A model generated the notes under the pieces. The model had not been told where the DNA came from. It worked only from the letters and a program-made list of their open reading frames with translations, and did not search any database. This document shows, in pieces, positions 40,011 through 49,592 of a stretch of DNA of 64,000 bases. Position numbers and translations under genes: made by a program. Source of the stretch: an uncultured bacterium. GTDB lineage: Bacteria > Bacillota > Clostridia > Lachnospirales > Lachnospiraceae. The stretch is taken from contig CANRVD010000003.1 of assembly GCA_947643145.1 (NCBI GenBank), positions 59,228 through 123,227 of the forward strand, read 5' to 3'. The first letter of the stretch is position 1, and every line of letters starts with the position of its first letter.

Positions 40011-41624
40011 ATGGCTGTCAAGTACGTTTTTGTTACAGGTGGTGTTGTCTCCGGGCTGGGCAAGGGAATTACTGCTGCTTCACTCGGAAGGCTTCTTAAA
40101 ATGCGTGGCTACAGTGTTACCATGCAGAAATTTGACCCTTACATTAATATTGACCCTGGAACGATGAATCCGGTACAGCATGGCGAAGTATTTGTTACGG
40201 ATGATGGCGCAGAAACTGACCTTGACCTTGGCCATTATGAACGTTTTATTGATGAAAGCCTGACAAAGCAGTCTAATGTAACAACCGGCAAGGTATACTG
40301 GTCTGTTCTTTCCAAAGAGCGTCGCGGTGATTTTGGCGGAGGAACCGTTCAGGTCATTCCACATATCACAAACGAAATCAAGAGCAGATTTTACCGTAAT
40401 GACGGCTGTAATGAGACACAAATCGCCATTATTGAAGTAGGTGGTACGGTCGGTGATATTGAAAGCCAGCCTTTTTTGGAGTCCATCCGCCAGTTCCAGC
40501 ATGATATAGGACGCGAAAATGCCATTTTAATTCATGTTACCCTGATTCCTTATCTGGGAGCATCTGGAGAAATGAAAACAAAGCCTACCCAGGCAAGCGT
40601 TAAAGAACTGCAGGGAATGGGTATTCAGCCGGATATTATCGTCTGCCGTACGGAACGTCCGCTCGAATCTGGAATCAAAGATAAAATTGCACTGTTCTGT
40701 AATGTACCAAACAAATGCGTTATGCAGAACCTTGATGTTGAAACACTATACGAAGCTCCACTTGCTATGGAAAAGGAGCATCTCGCTGATGTTGCCTGTG
40801 AGTGCCTGAAATTAGAGTGTCCAGCACCGGATATGAAGGAATGGCAGACTATGGTTGACACCTTAAAAAACCTGCAGCAGGATGTCACTGTTGCTTTAGT
40901 TGGAAAATATACCACCCTTCATGATGCTTATATCAGCGTTGTGGAATCCCTAAAACATGGTGGCCTTGCCCACAAGAGCAATGTCAGCATTAAATGGGTT
41001 CCTTCTGAAGAATTAAATGATGATAACGTTCATGAAATACTCGGTGAAGTCAGCGGCATCATCGTACCGGGAGGTTTTGGCGACCGCGGTACGGATGGAA
41101 TGATTTCCGCTATAAAATATGCCCGCGAAAACAATATTCCATTTCTTGGGCTTTGTCTCGGTATGCAGCTTAGCATTGTAGAGTTTGCAAGACACATCTG
41201 CGGCTTTAATGATGCGCACAGTATTGAGCTTGACCCACAGACTACCCATCCTGTCATTCATTTAATGGCAGATCAGGATGGGGTAGAGGATATTGGCGGA
41301 ACGTTGCGCCTTGGTGCTTATCCTTGTGTATTGGATAAAACCTCTCTAGCGTACAAGCTCTATGGCGAAGAGAATATTTCTGAAAGACACCGCCACCGTT
41401 ATGAGGTAAACAATTACTACCGTGGCGATTTAGAAAAAAATGGTATGCTTCTGTCCGGTCTTTCTCCAGATGGACGCATTGTGGAAATGTGCGAAATTCC
41501 TTCTCATCCTTGGTTTGTTGCAACACAGGCACATCCTGAATTTAAGTCCAGACCAAACAGGCCGCATCCTCTGTTTCAGGGATTTATTGGAGCCGCACTG
41601 GATTATCAAAAAAAGAATGAATAA
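40011..41624 (+). CDS. pyrG: CTP synthase
   Basis: [23 protein letters not shown]; glutaminase GLCLGMQ. Confidence 0.99.
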   Translation: MAVKYVFVTGGVVSGLGKGITAASLGRLLKMRGYSVTMQKFDPYINIDPGTMNPVQHGEVFVTDDGAETDLDLGHYERFIDESLTKQSNVTTGKVYWSVLSKERRGDFGGGTVQVIPHITNEIKSRFYRNDGCNETQIAIIEVGGTVGDIESQPFLESIRQFQHDIGRENAILIHVTLIPYLGASGEMKTKPTQASVKELQGMGIQPDIIVCRTERPLESGIKDKIALFCNVPNKCVMQNLDVETLYEAPLAMEKEHLADVACECLKLECPAPDMKEWQTMVDTLKNLQQDVTVALVGKYTTLHDAYISVVESLKHGGLAHKSNVSIKWVPSEELNDDNVHEILGEVSGIIVPGGFGDRGTDGMISAIKYARENNIPFLGLCLGMQLSIVEFARHICGFNDAHSIELDPQTTHPVIHLMADQDGVEDIGGTLRLGAYPCVLDKTSLAYKLYGEENISERHRHRYEVNNYYRGDLEKNGMLLSGLSPDGRIVEMCEIPSHPWFVATQAHPEFKSRPNRPHPLFQGFIGAALDYQKKNE

Positions 41625-41751
41625 ACAAACTATGTTTCGTTCTAATGCAGGGGCTAAGACTCAAAATCAGTCTTAGCCCCAAAAAACGTTTATATCATAT
41701 TCCATAAACGTTCCGATATTTTTCTGCCATAGTCCATAAATCAGCCTTCTT

Positions 41752-42228
41752 TTCCAGCCGCCATAATTGTTGCACCGTCAGGATTATCCAAGACTTTTTC
41801 AATCACAAATCCTACATCTTGCAGCAGTTCTCTTTCATGCTCCAAGGTCAGCGGAATATCAAAATGAACAAAACTATTATCTGGTATTGCAGACTGATTT
41901 CATGCCTTTTTCTTCCTCATATATACTTTTGCTGTGCTTGACATGAAGATACACATCCATACAGGTAATCCCTTCTTTTTCATATACATGCTCATAGCAG
42001 GATAAGATATCCTTCTTCGGCTTCATTCTGAACAGCAAATTCCATGCCCGGACAACTTGTTTCAAATCCTTCCGGATTTGGCGTGAGCATCACATATCTC
42101 GCCATCTTAAACGCTTTCACCTTTTTTACTGTGATTTCCGAATAAACCTCGTCACAGGCATTCATATCTTCTTTAACCAAAGCATCCAATTTGCAAGAGT
42201 TTTTCCTAATGTACTCTTTCCGTGTCAT
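41752..42228 (-). pseudogene. decayed gene remnants: GyrI-like/AraC-effector-type protein and C-terminus of a SAM methyltransferase
   Basis: Consecutive peptide fragments in different frames: MTRKEYIRKNSCKLDAL...CPGMEFAVQNEAEEGYLIL / CYEHVYEKEGITCMDVYLHV / NSFVHFDIPLTLEHERELLQDVGF. Confidence 0.55.
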
Positions 42229-42266
42229 TTGATCATATTCTAAATCCTCTTTTAACTTCCCATATG

Positions 42267-43028
42267 CTACTTTTCTTCAATCATATCAGCAGGTTTTATC
42301 GTCATTTCTACCCAAGCAGGCATAAAACCACTTCTCAGTGCATTTCTAACTGACTTGATATTTGACCACGCACAACAATAAAACGGTACTTTTCCTCTAT
42401 TTATTATTTCTACTGCCAAATTACTTGTTATAGAAGAAGCAATCCCTTGCCTGCGATATTCTGGCAACACATCGACTCCTATCTGCCACATAGCATCACA
42501 ATCTGCTGAACAAGCAGCAAGTCCAATCAATTTATCATTGTCAAAAGCACCAACTCCAAGAACATCTAGTTCCTTTCTATCAGAGCATAGCGCATTGCTC
42601 CATTGCGGTAAATATAATACATCAAATTCCTCATGCGACAGCACCTTAAGCTGATATTTGGACTCTACTCTTTTTAAAACATTTAAATCTGGCAAAAAAT
42701 ATTCTGCCATATAGCAGACACGATAATCATATGTCTTCATTCGATCATCAAGCCAATGCATATTAGGTGTTTCAAAGCAATGATAAAATTCAAATTTTTT
42801 TAAATACTCTTCTACAATATCTCTGTATTCATCTTTCACTGAAGCCACAATGTTACTGCCATATGAAACAAAATTGCATGCAATAGGTTCTTTATAGTAT
42901 TTTCTTGCTAATGGACCTATTGCTGCCTTTACGATTACATTTTCATCTTTCGTAAAATCAGAAACTTCTGCATTAATATCTATTGCGGATTGGCGCATAG
43001 CAATATCCAATATTTCCTTATTTGTCAT
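42267..43028 (-). CDS. GNAT family N-acetyltransferase
   Basis: IGVDVLPEYRRQGIASSITSNLAVEIINRGKVPFYCCAWSNIKSVRNALRSGF. Confidence 0.85.
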   Translation of the reverse strand: MTNKEILDIAMRQSAIDINAEVSDFTKDENVIVKAAIGPLARKYYKEPIACNFVSYGSNIVASVKDEYRDIVEEYLKKFEFYHCFETPNMHWLDDRMKTYDYRVCYMAEYFLPDLNVLKRVESKYQLKVLSHEEFDVLYLPQWSNALCSDRKELDVLGVGAFDNDKLIGLAACSADCDAMWQIGVDVLPEYRRQGIASSITSNLAVEIINRGKVPFYCCAWSNIKSVRNALRSGFMPAWVEMTIKPADMIEEK

Positions 43029-43097
43029 TTTTCTCCTTTCTCCCGCCTGCTAAGCTGCGATTCTTCACTCCATTCAGCACTATAACAAACGGGAAGT

Positions 43098-43338
43098 TAT
43101 CCACCACTTAAAATAAATTCATAGATACATTTTTCAAACTCGCCCTCATCACGCATATCGTTGCCTTCCGGCAGCTCTATGGTTTCCACCGACTTGCCTC
43201 TAGCATATATATCATCTTTTATGTCCTGATAGTGCGGCAAGATCATTAATTTTGTAATTCCTTTTAGTCCACATTCTGCAGCATTTCGTAGACATCGCGT
43301 CCATCATCTATGCTAAGTTTTCTAATTTCTAAACACAT
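43098..43338 (-). pseudogene. gene remnant, acetyltransferase-like N-terminus joined to a frameshifted tail
   Basis: MCLEIRKLSIDDGRDVYEMLQNVD* then KGITKLMILPHYQDIKDDIYARGKSVETIELPEGNDMRDEGEFEKCIYEFILSGG in another frame. Confidence 0.4.
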
Positions 43339-43477
43339 TGCTTCGCCTCCTTCTTATGCATTTCTTTAAACATTATAAGTTTAAATCTAATTTCTGTCGT
43401 CCCCCTCGATATGACCTTCCTACCTTACATATACCTGTCAGCAAAAACAATATCCCAATTCCAATTAATAAGTGTTT

Positions 43478-44152
43478 TTACAACAGACATTCCGCATTAG
43501 TGCCAAAGAAAATATCATCACCGCCTGCCAGCATCTCGCAAAGCCTTTCTAACCGCTCCCAGTTCCGGTTGACATCAAACTCGTAGCTATGCCCCCAAAT
43601 ATAGAAAAGCCTTGGTTTTCTATCTGTCACTTTAGTACATAGAAATTCTTCTGCCAGCTCAAAAAGCCTTTCATCCTGATGGTGGCAGGTAGCTTTCAAA
43701 TGCATCAAATCTTCCGGTATATCAAAGCGATGTGTACTTTCTACTGTCCTCGCATAACGAATCCCAATCTTTGAAAGATAATTTACTGCTTCTTCTGTCA
43801 CAACACCATATGCATATGCCATACCCACCGGATATTTTCCATAAAGCCGTTCTATATTCTTCGCATCTAAAAGAAATTCTTCCTCAAGCCCTGCCGCCGA
43901 CAGCTCCGCCGGTGACATATGCATCAAACCATGTACTGCAATTTCATGCCCCTGATAAAGCTTAGCAAGGCCCTCCTGCGGCATACGGTTTATTTTCACA
44001 CCCTCAATTTCAAAGCTGCTCCCCGGTGTCTGAATTCCAGTATTCAGATTAAACGTACCTTTCATTCCATAATAATTAAATAAATCAATTAAACGCCGGT
44101 CCTGTTCGACCCCATCATCATAACTAAAGGTTACTGCCTTCCTGTAATGCAT
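43478..44152 (-). CDS. polysaccharide deacetylase family protein
   Basis: VTFSYDDGVEQDRRLIDLFNYYGMKGTFNLN; HEIAVHGLMHMSP. Confidence 0.88.
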   Translation of the reverse strand: MHYRKAVTFSYDDGVEQDRRLIDLFNYYGMKGTFNLNTGIQTPGSSFEIEGVKINRMPQEGLAKLYQGHEIAVHGLMHMSPAELSAAGLEEEFLLDAKNIERLYGKYPVGMAYAYGVVTEEAVNYLSKIGIRYARTVESTHRFDIPEDLMHLKATCHHQDERLFELAEEFLCTKVTDRKPRLFYIWGHSYEFDVNRNWERLERLCEMLAGGDDIFFGTNAECLL

Positions 44153-44371
44153 TCATTTCCCCCTTGCCTGTATTCAAAAATTTCCTCAAGTAAATTTTAA
44201 ACTATTTTACATGGTTTATCCTGTAATTTCAAGAAATAATAGATGTAAGAAAAACCGTAATAGAATTGTAAGATGCTAATGCTACAATAGATTCTGTTGA
44301 AAAAAACAAATATCAGGAATGTGCAAAAAGCAATAGTGAACACAGTTCACCTTGCAGAAATGAGGTAAAAT

Positions 44372-45052
44372 ATGAGCATTTTAGAATCAGATAACTTATG
44401 TAAAACCTATGGTTCAGGGGAAAACGAGGTAAAAGCATTAGATCATGTATCCATCCACATCGAGGATGGGGACTTTATTTCTATCATCGGTACATCAGGC
44501 AGTGGAAAATCCACGTTGCTTAATATGCTTGGCGGGCTGGACAGACCCACTTCCGGTACAGTTACTGTAGCAGGAAAAAATATTTTCTCGATGAGTGATG
44601 AGGAATTGACGATATTCCGCCGCCGCAATATTGGCTTTGTCTTTCAGGATTACAATCTTGTTCCAATCCTGAATGTATATGAAAATATTGTGCTGCCATT
44701 AGAATTAGACGGCTCTGAGCCAGACCAGAAATATGTGGACAGCATTATACACAGCCTGGGATTAGAAAAGAAATTAACAGCAATGCCAAACCAGCTTTCC
44801 GGTGGTCAGCAGCAAAGAGTTGCGATTGCCCGCGCGCTGGCATCAAAGCCGGCAATCATTTTAGCGGACGAACCAACAGGGAATTTAGACAGCAAAACCA
44901 GTATGGATGTACTCTCGCTGTTAAAAGTAACTATCCGCGAATTTCAACAGACCGTTGTGATGATTACCCACAATGAAGAAATTGCCCTGATGGCAGACGG
45001 TATGATTCGCATCGAAGATGGCAAAGTGAAGGCAGGTGAAGTATTATGTTAA
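44372..45052 (+). CDS. ABC transporter ATP-binding protein (BceA/MacB type)
   Basis: GTSGSGKSTLLNMLGGLDRPTSG, LSGGQQQRVAIARAL, ILADEPTGNLD. Confidence 0.95.
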   Translation: MSILESDNLCKTYGSGENEVKALDHVSIHIEDGDFISIIGTSGSGKSTLLNMLGGLDRPTSGTVTVAGKNIFSMSDEELTIFRRRNIGFVFQDYNLVPILNVYENIVLPLELDGSEPDQKYVDSIIHSLGLEKKLTAMPNQLSGGQQQRVAIARALASKPAIILADEPTGNLDSKTSMDVLSLLKVTIREFQQTVVMITHNEEIALMADGMIRIEDGKVKAGEVLC

Positions 45053-47586
45053 AAAACAACAACCAAACTGCAATTAAGCGGATTAGCAGGCAATCATTAA
45101 AGCATAACAAGACAAGAAACCTGTTTGCCATTCTTGCGGTAATATTAACCACCTTTATGTTTACCACAGTATTTAGTATTGGTGCGAGCCTTGCAAAAAA
45201 TATGAGTACCGCACAGCTTAGGATGCAGGGAACAAAGACGACAATTACTTTGGCCAAACCAGACAAAAAACAAATAGAACAGGTAAAAAAAGCCAAGAAC
45301 CTGAACGCCGCCGGTATCAGCATTCCCGTGGGTGTTATGACCGGCGCAGATGGGAAATCAAAGATATCGTTAAATTATTATGATAAAACAGAATTCGAGG
45401 AGAATTTTACACCAGCAGTCAGTGATGTGGAAGGTATCTATCCTTCTGCTGAAAATGAGCTTATGCTGCCGCGGACGGTGCTAGATGCCCTGAAAATTGA
45501 AAAACCAGTGCGCGGTATGGAGATTGTGCTTTCCAGTGATTCCGGTGAAAAAATATTTAAGCTGTCCGGATGGTTTACCGATTATGTGTCTTATGGAAAC
45601 AAATCCCAAGGGTTTGTTTCCAAAGCATACGTAGATAATATAGGGCTTACAGAGGAGAGGGATGGGGTGCTTTGCCTGTCTGCAAAAGCAGGCAGACAGG
45701 ATGATTTGCGGGAAGAACTGCTTATGGTGGATTTACGGGATGGTCAGGAGTTCGATATAAGCTGGGACATACAAGGAGAAAATCGTGACAATGCAGGAAC
45801 CATCATGGCCACAATTGGATTAATCGGCTCCATTATTGTTCTGAGTGGTTATCTGCTGATATATAATGTTATGTATATCTCTGTGACAAAAGACATCCGG
45901 TTTTATGGAATGTTAAAAACACTCGGAACATCACCATCGCAGATTAAAAAGATTGTAAAAATGCAGACTGCCAAATTTTCACTTTATGGCATTCCGATTG
46001 GAATCCTGCTTGGTACTCTGACATCTTTTATCATCATGCCTATTGCTCTACAGGCATTTCAAAGTGGCACATACAGCACAATGCCCAATGAGATTAATTT
46101 TCATCCCCTTATCTATATAGGCACAATTCTGTTTGCTTTAATTACAGTGGCAATCAGCAGCCGCAAACCGGCAAAGTTTGCAAGTAAAGTGTCAGCGGTA
46201 GAGGCTCTCAAGTATAATGGGCAGAACGCCGTCAGGGTACGTCCAAAAAAATCCACTGACGGCGGCAAAATCTATAAAATGGCATTTCGCAATGTATTTC
46301 GTGAAAAAAAGCGTGCCTTATTGGTTTTTGCTTCCCTCTTTATGGGAACCATCGCATTTCTGTCTGTAAATACTTTTCTTGGAAGTATGAAACTGGAAAA
46401 TTATATAAGCTACTATCTTCCCGATGATTACACCATCTATACAGGCGCGGGAACAGGTGAGAGAGCAAAAGCTGCCATACGTCTTGCAAAAAATATTGAA
46501 GCAATAGACGGAGTAACAGATGTCAGTATAAATTATAATATAGATGCCATACTACAGTTTGATGAGAAACTTTTCCAGCCATTTTTGGAGAATGCAGGTG
46601 CTATTTCGTATAATAATGAATTTGACGATGAAGAACGCAGAACACAGGAAATGATAGATTACTATAAAAAACATACGGATGATGATAAAGCATATTCGGC
46701 ACCGGTAATTGCAGTAAACAGCCGGATGATAAAAAAATATAATGAATGTGCGAGTCAGAAGATGGATATTGACCGATTTGAAAAAGGAGAAATCTGTCTG
46801 ATTGGAGATGTTCCGACACAGGCGCAGGCAGACAAAATGAAGGGAAAAAACATTACACTGACCAGCCGGACTGACAAAACCGCTGCCGAGAAAAAATCCA
46901 TCACAATAGAAATTGGAGCCTGCATCACTCAAGGAAAAGACTTTGGTATCAATATCGGTTATTCCTGGCAGATGGATGGCGCACCCAGCTGTATCCTGAT
47001 TAGCGACAAGGCAATGGAAAAGCTTTGTACAAAGCCATCATCCGTGAATAATATAATCGTAAACTGTGATAAAGAAAAGGAACATCTTGTCACTGCAAGA
47101 CTAAAGCAGCTAACCAACAGAAAGTCATTTATCCAGACGACAGAAATCAAATCTGAACTAGTTTCCCAGTTTCAGTCATCCATGATGTCCATGAATTTTA
47201 TGGGTGTTGGAATTTCCATTGTACTGCTTCTGATTGGAGCAATGAATTTTATCAATGTCATGCTGACTGGAGTATATACAAGACGTGGTGAACTGGCTGT
47301 CATGGAAAGTATTGGTATGACAAAAAAACAGGTAAAACGAATGTTAGTTTATGAAGGAGCATTTTATGGATTTATTACTCTGGCATTGATTCTTTCTTTT
47401 GGAAATGTTATTATTTATACGATTGCAAACTTCGCACTCCATATAGCGGATTATGCTGTTTTCCACTATCCGGCTGTTTTAATGTGCGCGATTGCTGTAA
47501 GCATTATGGCAATTTGTATGGTTATTCCGGTTATTGTGTACCAAATGCTCTCAAAAGAAAGCGTAAAAGGTTTGAAGTTTTATTAA
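45046..47586 (+). CDS. ABC transporter permease (FtsX family)
   Basis: 846 aa, two FtsX-like TM blocks; overlaps ATPase gene. Confidence 0.9.
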   Translation: MLKNNNQTAIKRISRQSLKHNKTRNLFAILAVILTTFMFTTVFSIGASLAKNMSTAQLRMQGTKTTITLAKPDKKQIEQVKKAKNLNAAGISIPVGVMTGADGKSKISLNYYDKTEFEENFTPAVSDVEGIYPSAENELMLPRTVLDALKIEKPVRGMEIVLSSDSGEKIFKLSGWFTDYVSYGNKSQGFVSKAYVDNIGLTEERDGVLCLSAKAGRQDDLREELLMVDLRDGQEFDISWDIQGENRDNAGTIMATIGLIGSIIVLSGYLLIYNVMYISVTKDIRFYGMLKTLGTSPSQIKKIVKMQTAKFSLYGIPIGILLGTLTSFIIMPIALQAFQSGTYSTMPNEINFHPLIYIGTILFALITVAISSRKPAKFASKVSAVEALKYNGQNAVRVRPKKSTDGGKIYKMAFRNVFREKKRALLVFASLFMGTIAFLSVNTFLGSMKLENYISYYLPDDYTIYTGAGTGERAKAAIRLAKNIEAIDGVTDVSINYNIDAILQFDEKLFQPFLENAGAISYNNEFDDEERRTQEMIDYYKKHTDDDKAYSAPVIAVNSRMIKKYNECASQKMDIDRFEKGEICLIGDVPTQAQADKMKGKNITLTSRTDKTAAEKKSITIEIGACITQGKDFGINIGYSWQMDGAPSCILISDKAMEKLCTKPSSVNNIIVNCDKEKEHLVTARLKQLTNRKSFIQTTEIKSELVSQFQSSMMSMNFMGVGISIVLLLIGAMNFINVMLTGVYTRRGELAVMESIGMTKKQVKRMLVYEGAFYGFITLALILSFGNVIIYTIANFALHIADYAVFHYPAVLMCAIAVSIMAICMVIPVIVYQMLSKESVKGLKFY

Positions 47587-47668
47587 CGCACCAAAGAACC
47601 ATGCAAATGCTGTACCAAACCTAAGAAAAATGCAAAAAGCAGCATAATTGACAAGGCGGTGTTTTCAA

Positions 47669-48343
47669 ATGCAGAAAATATTAATCGTAGAGGATGACAT
47701 AATCATATGTGGTGGTGTCAAAATCTTTTTAGAGGGAAAGGGATATCAGGCAGATTGTGCCTATTCGCTCGCAGAAGCAAGAGAGGCACTGGCACAGCCC
47801 TATCATCTTGTCATCCTTGATATTAACCTGCCGGATGGCAGTGGAATAGATTTGTGCAGGGAAATACGTGCCAAAGGAAATCTTCCTGTCATCTTTCTTA
47901 CTGCCAAAGATACGGAGCAGGATATGATACAGGGTTTTCAAACAGGATGTGATGATTATATTGCAAAACCTTTTTCTGTTGAGCTTCTCTTCCAAAGGGT
48001 GACGGCAGTTTTACGGCGAAGCAGCCAAAATAATACAGCAGAAGTCTTTTCTTATCACAATCTTTCTGTGGATTTTGACAAGATGCAGGTCTTTTGTAAA
48101 CAGGAACCAGTGAAATTATCCGCCACCGAATATAAATTACTGGAACTGTTAATCAGAAATAAGGGGCAGGTGTTGACCAGAGAATCCATATTAGCTAAAA
48201 TCTGGGACTGTGACGAAGATTATGTAGATGAAAACACACTAAATGTCCATATCCGCCGCCTAAGGAAAAAAATAGAAGAAGACACCAAAAATCCACAGTA
48301 CATTATCACCGTATTTGGAATTGGCTATACTTTTGGGGAATAA
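47669..48343 (+). CDS. response regulator, OmpR family
   Basis: VEDDIIICGGVKIFLEGKGY, DINLPDGSG, wHTH C-term. Confidence 0.94.
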   Translation: MQKILIVEDDIIICGGVKIFLEGKGYQADCAYSLAEAREALAQPYHLVILDINLPDGSGIDLCREIRAKGNLPVIFLTAKDTEQDMIQGFQTGCDDYIAKPFSVELLFQRVTAVLRRSSQNNTAEVFSYHNLSVDFDKMQVFCKQEPVKLSATEYKLLELLIRNKGQVLTRESILAKIWDCDEDYVDENTLNVHIRRLRKKIEEDTKNPQYIITVFGIGYTFGE

Positions 48344-48345
48344 TC

Positions 48346-49359
48346 ATGAAAAGAAATGAATTTGAAAAAAAGCTTTATTTGCTGGCAGTCATATATTTAT
48401 GTGTAGCGGCGGGAATCCCGCTGCTTCTTTATTTCATTACACCGGACTGGAAAATCAGCGCCATTTCCCTTTTCGGCTGCTTAATCCTTTGCCTTCTTGC
48501 ATTTTTACTACATCGTCTGGACGACAGATATATTACCGGTATTGTCGCAGATTTATCACGCCTCACAGATATGCTGATGGAATTAGAAGAACGTGAGATT
48601 TTTGCTGAAACGGAAGATACTCTCCTCTCAAAGCTGCAAAGCAAGGTAATCAAACTGGTAAGAATCCTGAAAAACAAAAATAAGCAGTCCGAACAGGAAC
48701 GCAAGAATATTAAAGAACTGGTTTCCGATATTTCCCATCAGTTAAAAACACCGATTTCTAATTTGAAAATGTACAGCCTTCTTTTAGAGGACGAAACATT
48801 ATCACCAAAAAAGCGCTGGGAATATATCAAAATTATCCGTTTGTCTGTTGAGCGGCTCAATTTCCTTTCCGAAAATATGATTAAAATCTCCCGCTTGGAA
48901 AGTGGTTTAATCCGGCTTGATATGCAAAATCAAAGCCTGAATGAAACAATACTAAAATCCGTGAAGGATATTTATCCAAAAGCAAGGCAAAAGCAGGTGG
49001 AAATTATATACCGTGAGGAAGCACAGCCTGTCCTTAACCATGACAGGAACTGGACAGCTGAAGCCGTATTTAACCTGTTAGACAACGCCGTAAAATATGC
49101 CGATACGGACAGCAGAATTATTCTTTCCATCAGGCAGCTTGGTATGTTTACCGAGATTTCTGTGGAAGATGAAAACGGAGCAATATCAGAAAGTGAACGG
49201 GCAAAAATATTTAAACGGTTCTACCGCGGAAAAAACAGCCGTGAAATCGAAGGCATTGGGATTGGCCTATATCTTTCCAACGAAATTGCCGTACGGCAGG
49301 GAGGATATATGAATCTGAAAGTTACGGAAAAGGGGAATATATTCTCTATTATGTTATGA
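48346..49359 (+). CDS. sensor histidine kinase, BceS-like
   Basis: ISHQLKTPISNLKMYSLLL; two short TMs; HATPase; GIGIGLYLSNEIAVRQGGYM. Confidence 0.93.
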   Translation: MKRNEFEKKLYLLAVIYLCVAAGIPLLLYFITPDWKISAISLFGCLILCLLAFLLHRLDDRYITGIVADLSRLTDMLMELEEREIFAETEDTLLSKLQSKVIKLVRILKNKNKQSEQERKNIKELVSDISHQLKTPISNLKMYSLLLEDETLSPKKRWEYIKIIRLSVERLNFLSENMIKISRLESGLIRLDMQNQSLNETILKSVKDIYPKARQKQVEIIYREEAQPVLNHDRNWTAEAVFNLLDNAVKYADTDSRIILSIRQLGMFTEISVEDENGAISESERAKIFKRFYRGKNSREIEGIGIGLYLSNEIAVRQGGYMNLKVTEKGNIFSIML

Positions 49360-49507
49360 TCCACAGCCATTCTAAAAATCAAATACTAATTCCACCTATG
49401 ATACAATAGGATTGTATCATCAAAAGGAAGGCAAAGATGTGGTTAAAAATGATATACTAGACAATTCTAACCATTTCCTATACAATTGTAGGTGATATTA
49501 AAACCTT

Positions 49508-49586
49508 TTTGTGTCTGTGCGCTGCCTGATACAAAGCCACCTTTTCATATTGTAGAATACTGCCCACAAGCAGCGCAGAAATGAGG
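49508..49586 (+). promoter_or_regulatory. structured leader, pseudoknot family copy C (upstream of GH36)
   Basis: P1 49508-49515/49528-49535, loop GCGCTGC 49519-49525 complementary to GCAGCGC 49570-49576. Confidence 0.6.
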
Positions 49587-49592
49587 ATAAAT

